Shown piece after piece: positions 16,862 to 25,780 of a stretch of DNA of 64,000 nt. This stretch comes from JAALKW01 sp963974485 (lineage in GTDB: Bacteria; Pseudomonadota; Gammaproteobacteria; Legionellales; Legionellaceae). A model generated the notes under the pieces. That model saw only the letters and a list, made by a program, of their open reading frames with translations. It was not told the origin of the DNA and made no database searches. Position 1 is the stretch's first letter. Every line of letters begins with the position of its first letter. The stretch spans positions 62,001 through 126,000 of the forward strand of contig CAXBBS010000006.1 in the NCBI GenBank assembly GCA_963974485.1, read 5' to 3'. A program made the position numbers and the translations under genes.

Positions 16862-17230
16862 CTAAGCAACTGTAAAACTCTCGCCACAACCGCATTGCCC
16901 TGTTTGATTAGGGTTACTAAACACAAATTGATAATTCAAACCTTGCTTCACATAATCAACTTCAATGCCGCGTAAAAACGGATAACTTTTTTTGTCCAGG
17001 CAAATCAAGTAGTTTTCATTTAGAGGTAAAACAATATCATCTGGGCTTGGTGCATCTACATAATCAATCACATAAGATAAACCTGAACATCCTGTTTTTT
17101 TGACTGAAAAACGAATGCCTTTGCTTTCTTGTTTTTTTGCTAAATATGCAAGCACATGAGCCGTTGCTGCTTCGGTAAAACGAACGGCAGGCTCTTCTTT
17201 TGAAGGGGTATAATACGATACTTCACTCAT
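16862..17230 (-). CDS. A-type iron-sulfur carrier (IscA/SufA/ErpA family)
   Basis: 122 residues. The three cluster-binding cysteines are present at the family spacing: C48 in KKTGCSGLSY, and C113 and C115 in GQCGCGESF. The body is otherwise a standard A-type carrier. It has a short N-terminal extension (SEVSYYTPSKEEP). It carries [Fe-S] clusters to apoproteins. With no isc or suf genes alongside, I cannot tell whether it is IscA, SufA or ErpA. Confidence 0.88.
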   Translation of the reverse strand: MSEVSYYTPSKEEPAVRFTEAATAHVLAYLAKKQESKGIRFSVKKTGCSGLSYVIDYVDAPSPDDIVLPLNENYLICLDKKSYPFLRGIEVDYVKQGLNYQFVFSNPNQTGQCGCGESFTVA

Positions 17231-17298
17231 AACTTAACCTTAAAAATATAAACGACGATGCATCACACTGAACATTGTACCGAAATAAAGTCTATTTG

Positions 17299-18675
17299 TT
17301 AACCAAGTTCTAAATTATTTTCCTCTTCTGTATCTGGCTCATGAATTTTCGCTGGTGGAAGATCAGAAAAACCCATCCAAACATCAGAACTTGATACAAG
17401 TGTCGATATAACATGAAGCACAATAGGTACGAAGATCACAATCAACGCTAGATTTAACGGCATAAGAGGTAGTATACAAGCAAACACAAGCCCTAGCGCC
17501 GCCAAGGCAAAACAATGATCGAATGCATAACGCAGTGCCGGCCGTATCAAATAATGGTAGGGCAAAACCAGCAAATAATACACAGCGCCTCGCACCAAGT
17601 TATATAATAGAAAATTTCGTACGCGACGTGACTCATTATCTTGTTCGGCATCGCACAGATTAAATTCGCTATCAGCATGCCCTGCATAGTTTCGCGCATG
17701 ATCAAATACCGATATAGATGCAGGTTTTGAAGGAATCACGTGTAATATCATCCAATCGTTTTTCCATACTCCTAAACTTGAAACAAAATCATGCCCTTGT
17801 TTTTGAATCACAACATCGGGTTTATCTTGCTCATCTACATCATCCCAACGATCAAACTCACTTTTTCTCCACGAATTATCCAGTCCTGCTGGATTCAACG
17901 CATCCACACGCGATAATCGCTCACCCTGATGAATCGCTAAAAGTAACGCGAGAGAGCCACCCAAGCTGGTACCACATACATGCGTTTTATTAGCTTGTTT
18001 ATTAAGCCAAGCCGTAATTTTTTCATGCCCTGTACGATATAAACGGTTTCCTACCGTCAATCGTTCCAGATCTGTCGTTACCCCTGGTTCAAATCCTTGG
18101 CCTGCTGGGTATGTTGTTCCCATAAAAATCAAATGAGGTTTAGCATGAGCACATCCAACCGGTTCTAAACCATAAGCAAACACACGATCGTGATCATGAA
18201 TAAACAAGGTTTCAAAGCCGCGCGTAGGTGTTAACTCAATGGGTTCAACTCGATAACCAACACGTTGCCACGCACCATTAATCAATTGCGGTATATAAAA
18301 AATATTTCCTGGTTTTAAATCAGCAAAAGGCAGTATACACAAGCAATTACTGATAAATAGATGAGCTTGATGAATTTTCTTAGCACTTAAATCATGTGCT
18401 TGTGAACTTAATTGCTCCCAAACATGATCAAATCCTTCTTGAAATGCTTGCCGCATACCACACAAGAGCGTAGGGCTTCGTTTGATAAATACGGCTTTTA
18501 AAAATTTATATGAAAGCATCTCAGACGGATTACCCTCGTATTTCATCATCAAGAAACGCAGCATATTACGCGCAATACTACGGGAATTTTCGGCTGGATT
18601 TTCTCGCTGCTCTTGCTCAAGTTCGCGTGATTCAAAAAAGTTTATATCCAAACCACCGGCTTCAAAATCACGCAC
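17299..18675 (-). CDS. Lipase/esterase-like alpha/beta hydrolase with C-terminal membrane helices
   Basis: 458 residues. A nucleophile elbow VCGTSLGGSLALLL centres on S237 (G-x-S-x-G), followed by an acid-bearing stretch (RVDALNPAGLDNSW). FDHARNYAGHAD may supply the catalytic His. The N-terminal ~150 residues are helical and unlike known lipases. Two hydrophobic helices lie near 365-425 (VRGAVYYLLVLPYHYLI and ALAALGLVFACILPLM...). There is no signal peptide. Sequence resemblance is to class-3-like lipases; the substrate is unknown. The upstream HIT-domain gene ends 18 nt away and the two are probably co-transcribed. It could be a secreted effector. Confidence 0.6.
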   Translation of the reverse strand: MRDFEAGGLDINFFESRELEQEQRENPAENSRSIARNMLRFLMMKYEGNPSEMLSYKFLKAVFIKRSPTLLCGMRQAFQEGFDHVWEQLSSQAHDLSAKKIHQAHLFISNCLCILPFADLKPGNIFYIPQLINGAWQRVGYRVEPIELTPTRGFETLFIHDHDRVFAYGLEPVGCAHAKPHLIFMGTTYPAGQGFEPGVTTDLERLTVGNRLYRTGHEKITAWLNKQANKTHVCGTSLGGSLALLLAIHQGERLSRVDALNPAGLDNSWRKSEFDRWDDVDEQDKPDVVIQKQGHDFVSSLGVWKNDWMILHVIPSKPASISVFDHARNYAGHADSEFNLCDAEQDNESRRVRNFLLYNLVRGAVYYLLVLPYHYLIRPALRYAFDHCFALAALGLVFACILPLMPLNLALIVIFVPIVLHVISTLVSSSDVWMGFSDLPPAKIHEPDTEEENNLELG

Positions 18676-18693
18676 AAAACACTCCGAAAGAAC

Positions 18694-19812
18694 CTATTTT
18701 TTTCTATGTGCGTTTATTTTAACACAAACAGGATGAATATTAAATTTAGGGTGAATCAATGTGAAACGTCGATACTGAATAACAAGCTCACGTTTTAAGG
18801 CCTTATAAAGCGGTGGTGAAAAACATCGAATTTTGTTCTGCATCTCGTTGATTGAAAGTTCAGGCTTATGTAAAAATCGCCGTTCTTGAGCACAACCAGC
18901 CATCACGGATGATAAAAAACGTAATTGCTGAAGAATATCGTTTCTAAAGGCCTTTTTATCTGGAGGACAAATCACATGAATATGAATATGAGGTACGGTC
19001 ATGCCTGATTGCGCATGTTTTTGCATATACATACCTATATTATTAGGCGAATACTCTCTCCCAAGCGTTGCCGTTGCACGCAACAAGGCTTCTAGCTCAA
19101 ACAAGTGCTCAGGCATCGCCATACTCAAATCCGCCTGGTGATGATGAGGAATAATCATCACATGAAACGGTGTATCTCCAATTGGACGATAGTTAAGCGC
19201 TACAAAAAAATGCTCAAAACTAGATACCACTTGTTTTTGAAGAAAATAAGGTTTATCAAACGGACAAGGTTCACTCCCCAATGCTGGAGCTACCCACGCA
19301 TGCTCATGATGCTTCAATCGATGATAGTGCGCATCGAATTCCAACCAATCATGCCCACGAGCGTCAATCCATTGATAAGCTTCGTGAAGCCCTCGCCACT
19401 CAACGCCATGGCTAAAAAGCACATGATCAAGCAAAGCAATATGCCTCGGCTTATTTTGGGATAACTCATGCAGAAAATCATCAAAATCAAAAAACTCATA
19501 ACCTTTTAAAGGTTTGTCATAAAAGAGCCGATAGAGTCGCTTTACCTTCTCTTTCATATTAAGATAAGCCCGTGCCGCCATGCGTGTATTTTTTACTTTG
19601 GGATATTGACTGTTGATTTCAATATCAAACCGCCCGTAACGATTCAAAATAAAGTGAATGGCATAGCTTTTTAAATTTTGAAGCTCGAGCTGTGTTAGTA
19701 GCCGTGGGAGTTCATGCAGCGGCGATTCATACGTCCTTTCGGAAACCACACGGAAATGTAACGCGCGAATAAACCCGTTATTTATTTTTTTTTTGATGAG
19801 CTGAACCTTCAT
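18694..19812 (-). CDS. HIT-domain protein with unusual N-terminal extension
   Basis: 372 residues. The C-terminal half (about 180-310) is a histidine-triad domain: a Cys-containing entry EPCPFDKPYF, GDTPFHVMIIPHHH near 212-225, and the triad HIHIHVICPP at 275-284. HIT proteins hydrolyse or transfer nucleotides from phosphoramidates, dinucleoside polyphosphates or nucleotide sugars. The N-terminal ~175 residues, rich in Lys, Arg and His, match nothing I recognise and are absent from ordinary ~115-residue HIT proteins. It shares an operon with the esterase-like gene downstream. Confidence 0.7.
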   Translation of the reverse strand: MKVQLIKKKINNGFIRALHFRVVSERTYESPLHELPRLLTQLELQNLKSYAIHFILNRYGRFDIEINSQYPKVKNTRMAARAYLNMKEKVKRLYRLFYDKPLKGYEFFDFDDFLHELSQNKPRHIALLDHVLFSHGVEWRGLHEAYQWIDARGHDWLEFDAHYHRLKHHEHAWVAPALGSEPCPFDKPYFLQKQVVSSFEHFFVALNYRPIGDTPFHVMIIPHHHQADLSMAMPEHLFELEALLRATATLGREYSPNNIGMYMQKHAQSGMTVPHIHIHVICPPDKKAFRNDILQQLRFLSSVMAGCAQERRFLHKPELSINEMQNKIRCFSPPLYKALKRELVIQYRRFTLIHPKFNIHPVCVKINAHRKK

Positions 19813-19977
19813 GAATCACCGCCAATAAAAATTTACTATCTATATACATATTAGACCATATTTAACCATATACGTTTAAGTATGACGTCTTCTCTTCGTG
19901 TTGCGTAACACGCGTAAATCCGATAATAATAGAATATAATTACTATTATTTTATTTTTGTTACAAAAAGGAATCATC

Positions 19978-20604
19978 ATGCTCTCTCGAGTAGCTCTTAA
20001 ACGCGCCCTATGCTTTGTTTTAATCTCCGGCATACTCACGGGCTGTTTTAATTCCTCACATCACAAACCTAAATCAATCGTATTTAATACGAATCTATGT
20101 GAAAAACCACTCATGTACAGCCGCGCTGAAAAGGCGCATGTGGCCAGAAGAATAACCAAAGATTTGGGTGCTCAGTCCATTCAGTTTATTCAACGTGGTG
20201 ATCGTATCACCTTAATTATCCCCACGGATCGTTATTATATTTTTAATAGCCCAAATTTAGACGATCTAAAATATCCAATCTTAGATAAAGTAGCAGAACT
20301 CGTGAATCTTTTTCCATGCAGCCGCGTTACCGTCGCAAGTTTTTCAGATAATGTCGGCAAGCGTATTATTCGAGAAAAACTTACCCAAGCTCGTGCGCAA
20401 TCCATGCTCAGCTTTCTTTGGGCCAAAGGCGTTCCTGCGCAGCTATTAACGGCCGAAAGTTTTGGTTCTCACTTTGCTGTCGGAGATAATCAAATAACAC
20501 ACGGTAGTGCTTACAATCGCCGTATCGAAATCCAATGGTGGACCAGCAAAAATCCCCCTGCCCCAGCGCCTAAATATGATCGCATGGATATGAAGATGAG
20601 GTAA
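19978..20604 (+). CDS. OmpA-family lipoprotein, possibly IcmN/DotK-like
   Basis: 208 residues from the ATG at 19978, with AAAAAGGA upstream. The signal ends in the lipobox LTGC. The C-terminal part is an OmpA-like peptidoglycan-binding domain: SRVTVASFSDNVGKR, ARAQSMLSFLWAKGVPAQLL and NRRIEIQW. The central stretch (IQFIQRGDRITLIIPTDRYYIFNSPN) and the phrase SFLWAKGVPAQLL recall IcmN/DotK, a lipoprotein of the Dot/Icm type IVB secretion system. That identity is from memory and uncertain. It could equally be a generic Pal-like protein. No other dot/icm gene is in the window. Confidence 0.65.
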   Translation: MLSRVALKRALCFVLISGILTGCFNSSHHKPKSIVFNTNLCEKPLMYSRAEKAHVARRITKDLGAQSIQFIQRGDRITLIIPTDRYYIFNSPNLDDLKYPILDKVAELVNLFPCSRVTVASFSDNVGKRIIREKLTQARAQSMLSFLWAKGVPAQLLTAESFGSHFAVGDNQITHGSAYNRRIEIQWWTSKNPPAPAPKYDRMDMKMR

Positions 20605-20613
20605 TTATGATTT

Positions 20614-21435
20614 CTATGATGGCAGGATGGTTGATATAACTTGTATCTTCCTATGATTTTTTGCTTGATACATTAAGTCATCCGCCTGATTTATTAGCTC
20701 CAATGCACATAATTTTGTCGGCCCACACAGAAGCACCCCGGCACTAAAGCTAGCTACGAGTTTTTTACGCTTAGATGCATGAGCATGCATCTCATCTTGG
20801 ATTTTTTTAACAAGCCCAACAGCTTCTTCTTGATTAATATCTAGCAATAAAAGAACAAATTCATCTCCACCTATACGCCCAGCAACATCTGTTTGTCGGA
20901 TGTTTTTTTGAAGTAATATCGCAACGTGTTTGAGCGCCCTATCGCCGTGTCGATGCCCATAAACATCATTGATCATTTTAAATTGATTAAGATCGATAAG
21001 CACCAAAGCAAACGCATGCTTATAGCGGTTGGTCCTATCTATTTCTTGCTGAATAAAACTTAAAATCCCACGCCGATTATACAATCCGGTAAGCGCATCT
21101 TTCTGAGCTAACATGCCAACTGCATTCATCTCATGATGCGTACGAGAAACAAGGTAGGCGACGAGACTAAAAATACCCCATCGCATCATCGTATTCCATA
21201 ACATGGCGTATTGGTGTTCGTAAGGATGGCCTTGGTAATAATCCACAAAGAACCATAAACCAGCAGCAATGCATGAAAAAAAGAGCCCTAACTTTTGCCC
21301 CGAATACCAAGACACATATAGGATAGGGATAATATAGAACAGTGCAAAGCCAAATTCATAGCTTAATAACATATCAAAATAGGCAATCAATGCAAGGATC
21401 AAGATACCGGTTAATAAAACAAAACTAAATTTCAT
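20614..21435 (-). CDS. Membrane-anchored diguanylate cyclase (GGDEF)
   Basis: 273 residues. The N-terminal ~100 residues hold about four membrane helices with little periplasmic loop. A GGDEF domain follows: the substrate-binding DALTGLYNRRG near 113-123, DLNQFKMINDVYGH, and the intact active-site RIGGDEF. There is no obvious RxxD inhibitory site immediately before. It makes cyclic di-GMP from two GTP. It is convergent with the OmpA-like gene and divergent from the permease gene. Confidence 0.9.
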   Translation of the reverse strand: MKFSFVLLTGILILALIAYFDMLLSYEFGFALFYIIPILYVSWYSGQKLGLFFSCIAAGLWFFVDYYQGHPYEHQYAMLWNTMMRWGIFSLVAYLVSRTHHEMNAVGMLAQKDALTGLYNRRGILSFIQQEIDRTNRYKHAFALVLIDLNQFKMINDVYGHRHGDRALKHVAILLQKNIRQTDVAGRIGGDEFVLLLLDINQEEAVGLVKKIQDEMHAHASKRKKLVASFSAGVLLCGPTKLCALELINQADDLMYQAKNHRKIQVISTILPS

Positions 21436-21548
21436 GTTACACTCGTCACCCTCTGTAAATGATCAATATTAAACCTAATATACTTAAGCATAGTCTATTT
21501 TTTGAAATATTCTTATGGGACGACACGGGCTCTAAAACAAGGCGCGAC

Positions 21549-22724
21549 ATGAAATCTAAACTTATCGGCAGTATTCTTTTGATTGTTGGCACCTCTATCG
21601 GCGGCGGCATGCTCGCCCTGCCCATGGCCAATGCTGCCTCAGGCCTTATCCCCTCTTCTGTAGCGCTCATACTATGCTGGTTGCTGATGACACTTGGAGC
21701 GCTCTTAATTCTCGAAGTGAATCTGTACTTACCGCCTGGAAAACACATGGTTTCTATGGCACAAAAAACATTAGGCTTGCCTGGCGCAATCATAACCTGG
21801 ATTAGCTATTTATTATTGCTGTATACCTTGCTTGCCGCCTATATCTCGGGAGGAAGCGATGTTTTAAGTGGCATACTCAGTCCACTGCATGTGGACTTAA
21901 ACAATGGGCAAAGTACCGCGTTATTTACGTTAATTTTTGGCGCGATTGTCTACGGTGGCATCAACCGCGTTGATTACGCCAATCGAGCTTTAATGTTTAT
22001 GAAGCTGGGTATCTACGTGCTTCTCGTTGTTTTTATCGCGCCGTTTGTTCAGTTAGAACATTGGACGCAAAGCAACCCCGCCGCAGTCCCAGGCTCGCTC
22101 ATGATTTTAATCACGTCGTTTGGTTTTGCTATTATTATTCCTAATTTACGTGATTATTTCGAGCATGATTTATCGAGTTTAAAACGCGTGATTATTATCG
22201 GCTCGTTGATTCCTCTGGTGTGTTATTTCGCGTGGGATGCGGTTATCATGGGAGCGCTCGAGACCCAGGGCGCTCACGGGCTTATTTCACTGACCCATGA
22301 CATGCACCCCACAACGAGCCTTGCCAACCAATTGGCAAATGTTATACATAACAAATATATGGACGCTTTTTTTCGCACATTCACCTCGATTTGCATGCTC
22401 ACAGCCTTTCTTGGCGTTGCCCTGTGTCTCATGAGCTTTCTCAGTGATGGTTTAAATTTAACGCGCCAAGGAAAAGAAGGATTTTTACTGGCCTTACTTA
22501 CGTTTCTTCCGCCTTTTTTGTTAGTTTTATATTTTCCAGGAGCCTACCTTTCAGCGCTAAGCTATGCGGGTATATTATGTGTTATTTTACTACTCATACT
22601 CCCAGCACTTATGGCACTGGCAGGTAGAAAGCGTTATGCACGTGCTTTTGTGGTACCAGGTGGACGATGGACGCCTGTGTTTATTTTGGTAAGCTCGGTA
22701 GGCTTATTGTACCTCAGCGCTTAA
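21549..22724 (+). CDS. Aromatic amino acid permease (HAAAP family, TyrP/Mtr-like)
   Basis: 391 residues from the ATG at 21549; the frame is open to 21459 but the family start MKSKLIGSILLIVGTSIGGG fits the later ATG. Eleven or so membrane helices. The GTSIGGGMLALPMANA motif in the first helix is a signature of the hydroxy/aromatic amino acid permease family. It probably imports tyrosine or tryptophan with protons. The next gene, cyclophilin, follows at 87 nt. Confidence 0.85.
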   Translation: MKSKLIGSILLIVGTSIGGGMLALPMANAASGLIPSSVALILCWLLMTLGALLILEVNLYLPPGKHMVSMAQKTLGLPGAIITWISYLLLLYTLLAAYISGGSDVLSGILSPLHVDLNNGQSTALFTLIFGAIVYGGINRVDYANRALMFMKLGIYVLLVVFIAPFVQLEHWTQSNPAAVPGSLMILITSFGFAIIIPNLRDYFEHDLSSLKRVIIIGSLIPLVCYFAWDAVIMGALETQGAHGLISLTHDMHPTTSLANQLANVIHNKYMDAFFRTFTSICMLTAFLGVALCLMSFLSDGLNLTRQGKEGFLLALLTFLPPFLLVLYFPGAYLSALSYAGILCVILLLILPALMALAGRKRYARAFVVPGGRWTPVFILVSSVGLLYLSA

Positions 22725-22811
22725 AATCTAAAATTAAGACAAAGCTTACTATCGCACGCAAACTCATGTTAAAATTTGCTCTTTCATCTTAGTCAATCAA
22801 TAGGAAATGTA

Positions 22812-23312
22812 ATGGTTTTAATTAGCACATCAAAAGGCGATATTCGTATCAAGCTCGATGAGAAAAATACGCCAAAAACAGCTGCAAATTTTCTCTCGTA
22901 CGTACGCAATGATTTTTATAAAGATACATTATTTCATCGCGTTATCCCTGGATTTATGATTCAAGGCGGCGGATTAGACGCTAAAATGGATACCAAAAGT
23001 ACGGATAATCCAATCGAAAATGAAGCTAAAGCCGGCAAGAAAAATACACGCGGTAGTATTGCTATGGCCCGAACATCCGATCCACATTCAGCCACAGCTC
23101 AGTTTTTTATTAATTTAGCTGACAATGCTTTTTTAAACTTCACAGCTGAAAATGCACAAGGTTACGGTTACTGTGTGTTTGGTGAAGTCATCGAAGGCAT
23201 GGATATCGTTGACGCGATTGCAAAAGTAAAAACAGGTCAACGCGCAGGTCATGGCGACGTTCCAGCAGAAGATATTATGATTCATAGCATCACCGAAGAA
23301 GTCGAAGCCTGA
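22812..23312 (+). CDS. ppiB: Peptidyl-prolyl cis-trans isomerase, cyclophilin type
   Basis: 166 residues from the ATG at 22812 (TAGGAAA upstream); no signal peptide, so cytoplasmic like PpiB. Cyclophilin motifs: FHRVIPGFMIQGG (catalytic Arg), RTSDPHSATAQFFINLADNAFLNF, and YCVFGEVIEGMDIVD. It catalyses proline isomerisation during folding. An A+T-rich gap separates it from the permease. Confidence 0.93.
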   Translation: MVLISTSKGDIRIKLDEKNTPKTAANFLSYVRNDFYKDTLFHRVIPGFMIQGGGLDAKMDTKSTDNPIENEAKAGKKNTRGSIAMARTSDPHSATAQFFINLADNAFLNFTAENAQGYGYCVFGEVIEGMDIVDAIAKVKTGQRAGHGDVPAEDIMIHSITEEVEA

Positions 23313-23377
23313 TGCGCTTAGAACACGATATGATTGCTTGTCGTCGCATCGTGTTCTACCTAACCCAATAGGCTATC

Positions 23378-24190
23378 ATGGAACGCGTCAAACCTTTTCT
23401 CAAGTGGGCTGGTGGAAAATACCGTTGTATGCACCACGTGCTTCATGCGCTCCCAAAGGCCGAACGTCTCGTGGAACCGTTTACCGGCTCAGGCGCTGTG
23501 TTTTTAAATGCTCCGCACACCGACTATTTACTCGGCGAGGTTAACGCAGATCTTGTCTCACTTTACGAGCATGTAAAACACCACGGTCAAGTATTTATTG
23601 ATGACTGTGAGCGTCTTTTTTGTGATATAAACAATCAAGAAAAGCAATACTATAAATTTAGAGTTGAATTTAACCACACACCCCTCAACACACAGCGACG
23701 CGCAGTTTTATTTTTATATCTCAATCGCCACGGCTACAACGGCTTATGCCGATACAATTTGGCCGGAGGCTACAACGTCCCCTTTGGGCGTTATAAAAAA
23801 CCTTATTTTCCCAGAAAAGAACTGCTGTTTTTTCATCAAAAAAGCCAGAACACCCACTTTATTCAAGCAGATTTTAGACAAACGTTTTTACACAGCAAGC
23901 CCGGTGATATTATCTATTGCGATCCACCTTATGTGCCGCTCTCTAAAACCAGTCAGTTTACAGCATACACCCGCCAAAAATTTGGTGACGCCGAGCAAAT
24001 TGCCTTAACAGATCTTGCCATGCAAACGTCTAAAAACGGGATTCCCGTGATTATATCTAACCACGATACGCCTTTTACCCGTGAATTATACCACACAGCT
24101 AATATTACGTCGTTTCCCGTACGTCGCAATATTAGCTGCAAAGGTCGAGCGCGCATGTCAGTTCGTGAATTAATTGCTATTTTTACTTAA
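23378..24190 (+). CDS. dam: DNA adenine methylase, Dam type
   Basis: 270 residues. The SAM-binding FLKWAGGKY is at 7-15 with VEPFTGSGAVF at 32-42, and the catalytic DPPY at 182-185 (IIYCDPPYVPLS). The motif order is that of class D12 GATC methylases. Length agrees with Dam (~278). It transfers a methyl to N6 of adenine, probably in GATC. Without mutH or restriction genes nearby, it looks like a solitary housekeeping methylase. Confidence 0.88.
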   Translation: MERVKPFLKWAGGKYRCMHHVLHALPKAERLVEPFTGSGAVFLNAPHTDYLLGEVNADLVSLYEHVKHHGQVFIDDCERLFCDINNQEKQYYKFRVEFNHTPLNTQRRAVLFLYLNRHGYNGLCRYNLAGGYNVPFGRYKKPYFPRKELLFFHQKSQNTHFIQADFRQTFLHSKPGDIIYCDPPYVPLSKTSQFTAYTRQKFGDAEQIALTDLAMQTSKNGIPVIISNHDTPFTRELYHTANITSFPVRRNISCKGRARMSVRELIAIFT

Positions 24191-24202
24191 AAAATACGTG
24201 TG

Positions 24203-24427
24203 TTACATAATACGACAGCTAGAAACTTCTTCTTTCGGCGTCACTGGTATTTCCGTTAGTTTAGCTTTCATCTGGGATGGTAGGAACATACGGTGAGAAT
24301 GATCGTGTCTCAGCGTCGCAGCTGTTGCTTCAGCTTTCGAATGAATCTCGCTTGTATTTTTTTCTTTAGCAAACATAGCCCCTGGAACAGAGAAGGCTGA
24401 GTTTTTACTAGGTATAAGGCTTAACAT
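24203..24427 (-). CDS. Small hypothetical protein
   Basis: 74 residues. A very good AAGGAG lies 8 nt before the ATG, which is the main reason to believe it. The protein is polar with Lys, Glu, Ser and His, no signal peptide or membrane helix, and includes LRHDHSHRMFLPSQ. I do not recognise it. It lies 21 nt downstream of the third MFS gene of the transporter array on the same strand and may be read through from it. Confidence 0.5.
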   Translation of the reverse strand: MLSLIPSKNSAFSVPGAMFAKEKNTSEIHSKAEATAATLRHDHSHRMFLPSQMKAKLTEIPVTPKEEVSSCRIM

Positions 24428-24448
24428 ATAACGTACTCCTTAAAAAAA

Positions 24449-25759
24449 TTACTGCAGGGTATTATTTTTTGCATGCGCATGCGTTTCTTTTAAGAAAAAG
24501 GTTAAAATTGCAGCAATAAAAATACCTATAGGAATCACAGCCATCGCAACTTGGTAGTCTGCTGCCGTATATAAGGCTCTGATTTGGTTTGAGTCTAACA
24601 TATTCGTAGCTATATTGTTACCATGTCGTTTAACAACGCACCAGTCTAAGACCCAACCCACCAAGGGTTGTAAAACAATCGCGCCAAGCATCACACACAT
24701 ATTGGTCATTGCAATGGCTGTACCACCGGCTTCTCGCGGACTCAGCTCACGGCCCACAGCAAAAACAATCGCTTGCACACTATAAAGGCAGCCTAGCGCA
24801 AACATCAGGGCATATAACATTGAGATACTGAGATGAGGTGAATATAAAATAACGAGCATAACAATACACGCACCGAAAGCACCAATACGCATGGGCAACT
24901 TACGTTGCCTTAACCGATCCGATAAATAGCCCCATAACGGCGCACCCACAGTGCAGCCCATAAATAAAATTGAATTTGAAAATTCGGCCGATGCCAGCGA
25001 CATGCCATGCGCATGTGATAAATACGGTATACCCCAGAGCTCAGCAAAGACTGTGGTTGGCAAATAAATCAAACAACCATAGCCCCCATTAATCCAAATT
25101 TGTTGATTGGTTAATATAATTTTAAAATCAACAAACAACTGACTAAAATTAGATACAGTACCGCCATCGGTCCCTACATCTTTCTTTTTGTCTCGAATTC
25201 CAAACCATAAGACAACCAGCAAGGCAATCCCAAAGAGCGCTGTTAAATTCACAGCATGCTGCCAACCCACCTGTTCAACCATCGCCCCGAGTATATTATC
25301 GCCCAACATTGCACCGATGGTTCCAAGCGCTGACGCCAAGCCTGCAACCAAAGCCAATCTATCTTCAGGTAACCAAATCGTTGCAAGTTTTAACACACCG
25401 ACAAAAGCAAACGCCGAACCAAACCCTGTCAAAAATCGTCCGGCGGCAGCCAGGCTTACGAGATCGGTTGCTGCAAAAAACCACATGCCTAACACAGATA
25501 CAGCGCAGGCCATGGTTAATAACCGCCGAGGACCCCAACGATCCATTAAGACGCCGACAGGCAACTGCATGGGAACATAAGAATAATAATAAAACGACGA
25601 AAAAACACCAAACCCCATCGCTGATAAACTAAAGTGCTGGCGCAAAGCAGGCTCCATCACGCTTGGGGTGATACGTAAAAAATACTCATACGAATAAAAC
25701 AAAGCGCCAATCATGCAAATAAGCCAAGGAATCACGACGCTTTTTTTGAGCTTAACCAC
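24449..25759 (-). CDS. MFS transporter (array member 1)
   Basis: 436 residues starting at a GTG with AAGGAG 8 nt upstream. Twelve membrane helices. The MFS loop 2-3 motif is GVLMDRWGPRRLL near 70-82. Its N-terminus (LICMIGALFYSYEYFLRITPSVME) and the WLPEDRLALVAGLA...GTIGAMLGDNILGAMVEQ stretch are nearly the same as in the 27021-28337 gene, so these two are recent paralogues. Similar single-family expansions in Legionellales include amino acid importers; the substrate here is unknown. It ends in a hydrophilic His/Ala tail (KETHAHAKN). Confidence 0.85.
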   Translation of the reverse strand: MVKLKKSVVIPWLICMIGALFYSYEYFLRITPSVMEPALRQHFSLSAMGFGVFSSFYYYSYVPMQLPVGVLMDRWGPRRLLTMACAVSVLGMWFFAATDLVSLAAAGRFLTGFGSAFAFVGVLKLATIWLPEDRLALVAGLASALGTIGAMLGDNILGAMVEQVGWQHAVNLTALFGIALLVVLWFGIRDKKKDVGTDGGTVSNFSQLFVDFKIILTNQQIWINGGYGCLIYLPTTVFAELWGIPYLSHAHGMSLASAEFSNSILFMGCTVGAPLWGYLSDRLRQRKLPMRIGAFGACIVMLVILYSPHLSISMLYALMFALGCLYSVQAIVFAVGRELSPREAGGTAIAMTNMCVMLGAIVLQPLVGWVLDWCVVKRHGNNIATNMLDSNQIRALYTAADYQVAMAVIPIGIFIAAILTFFLKETHAHAKNNTLQ

Positions 25760-25780
25760 CTTATCTTCTCCTTCGAGTTG

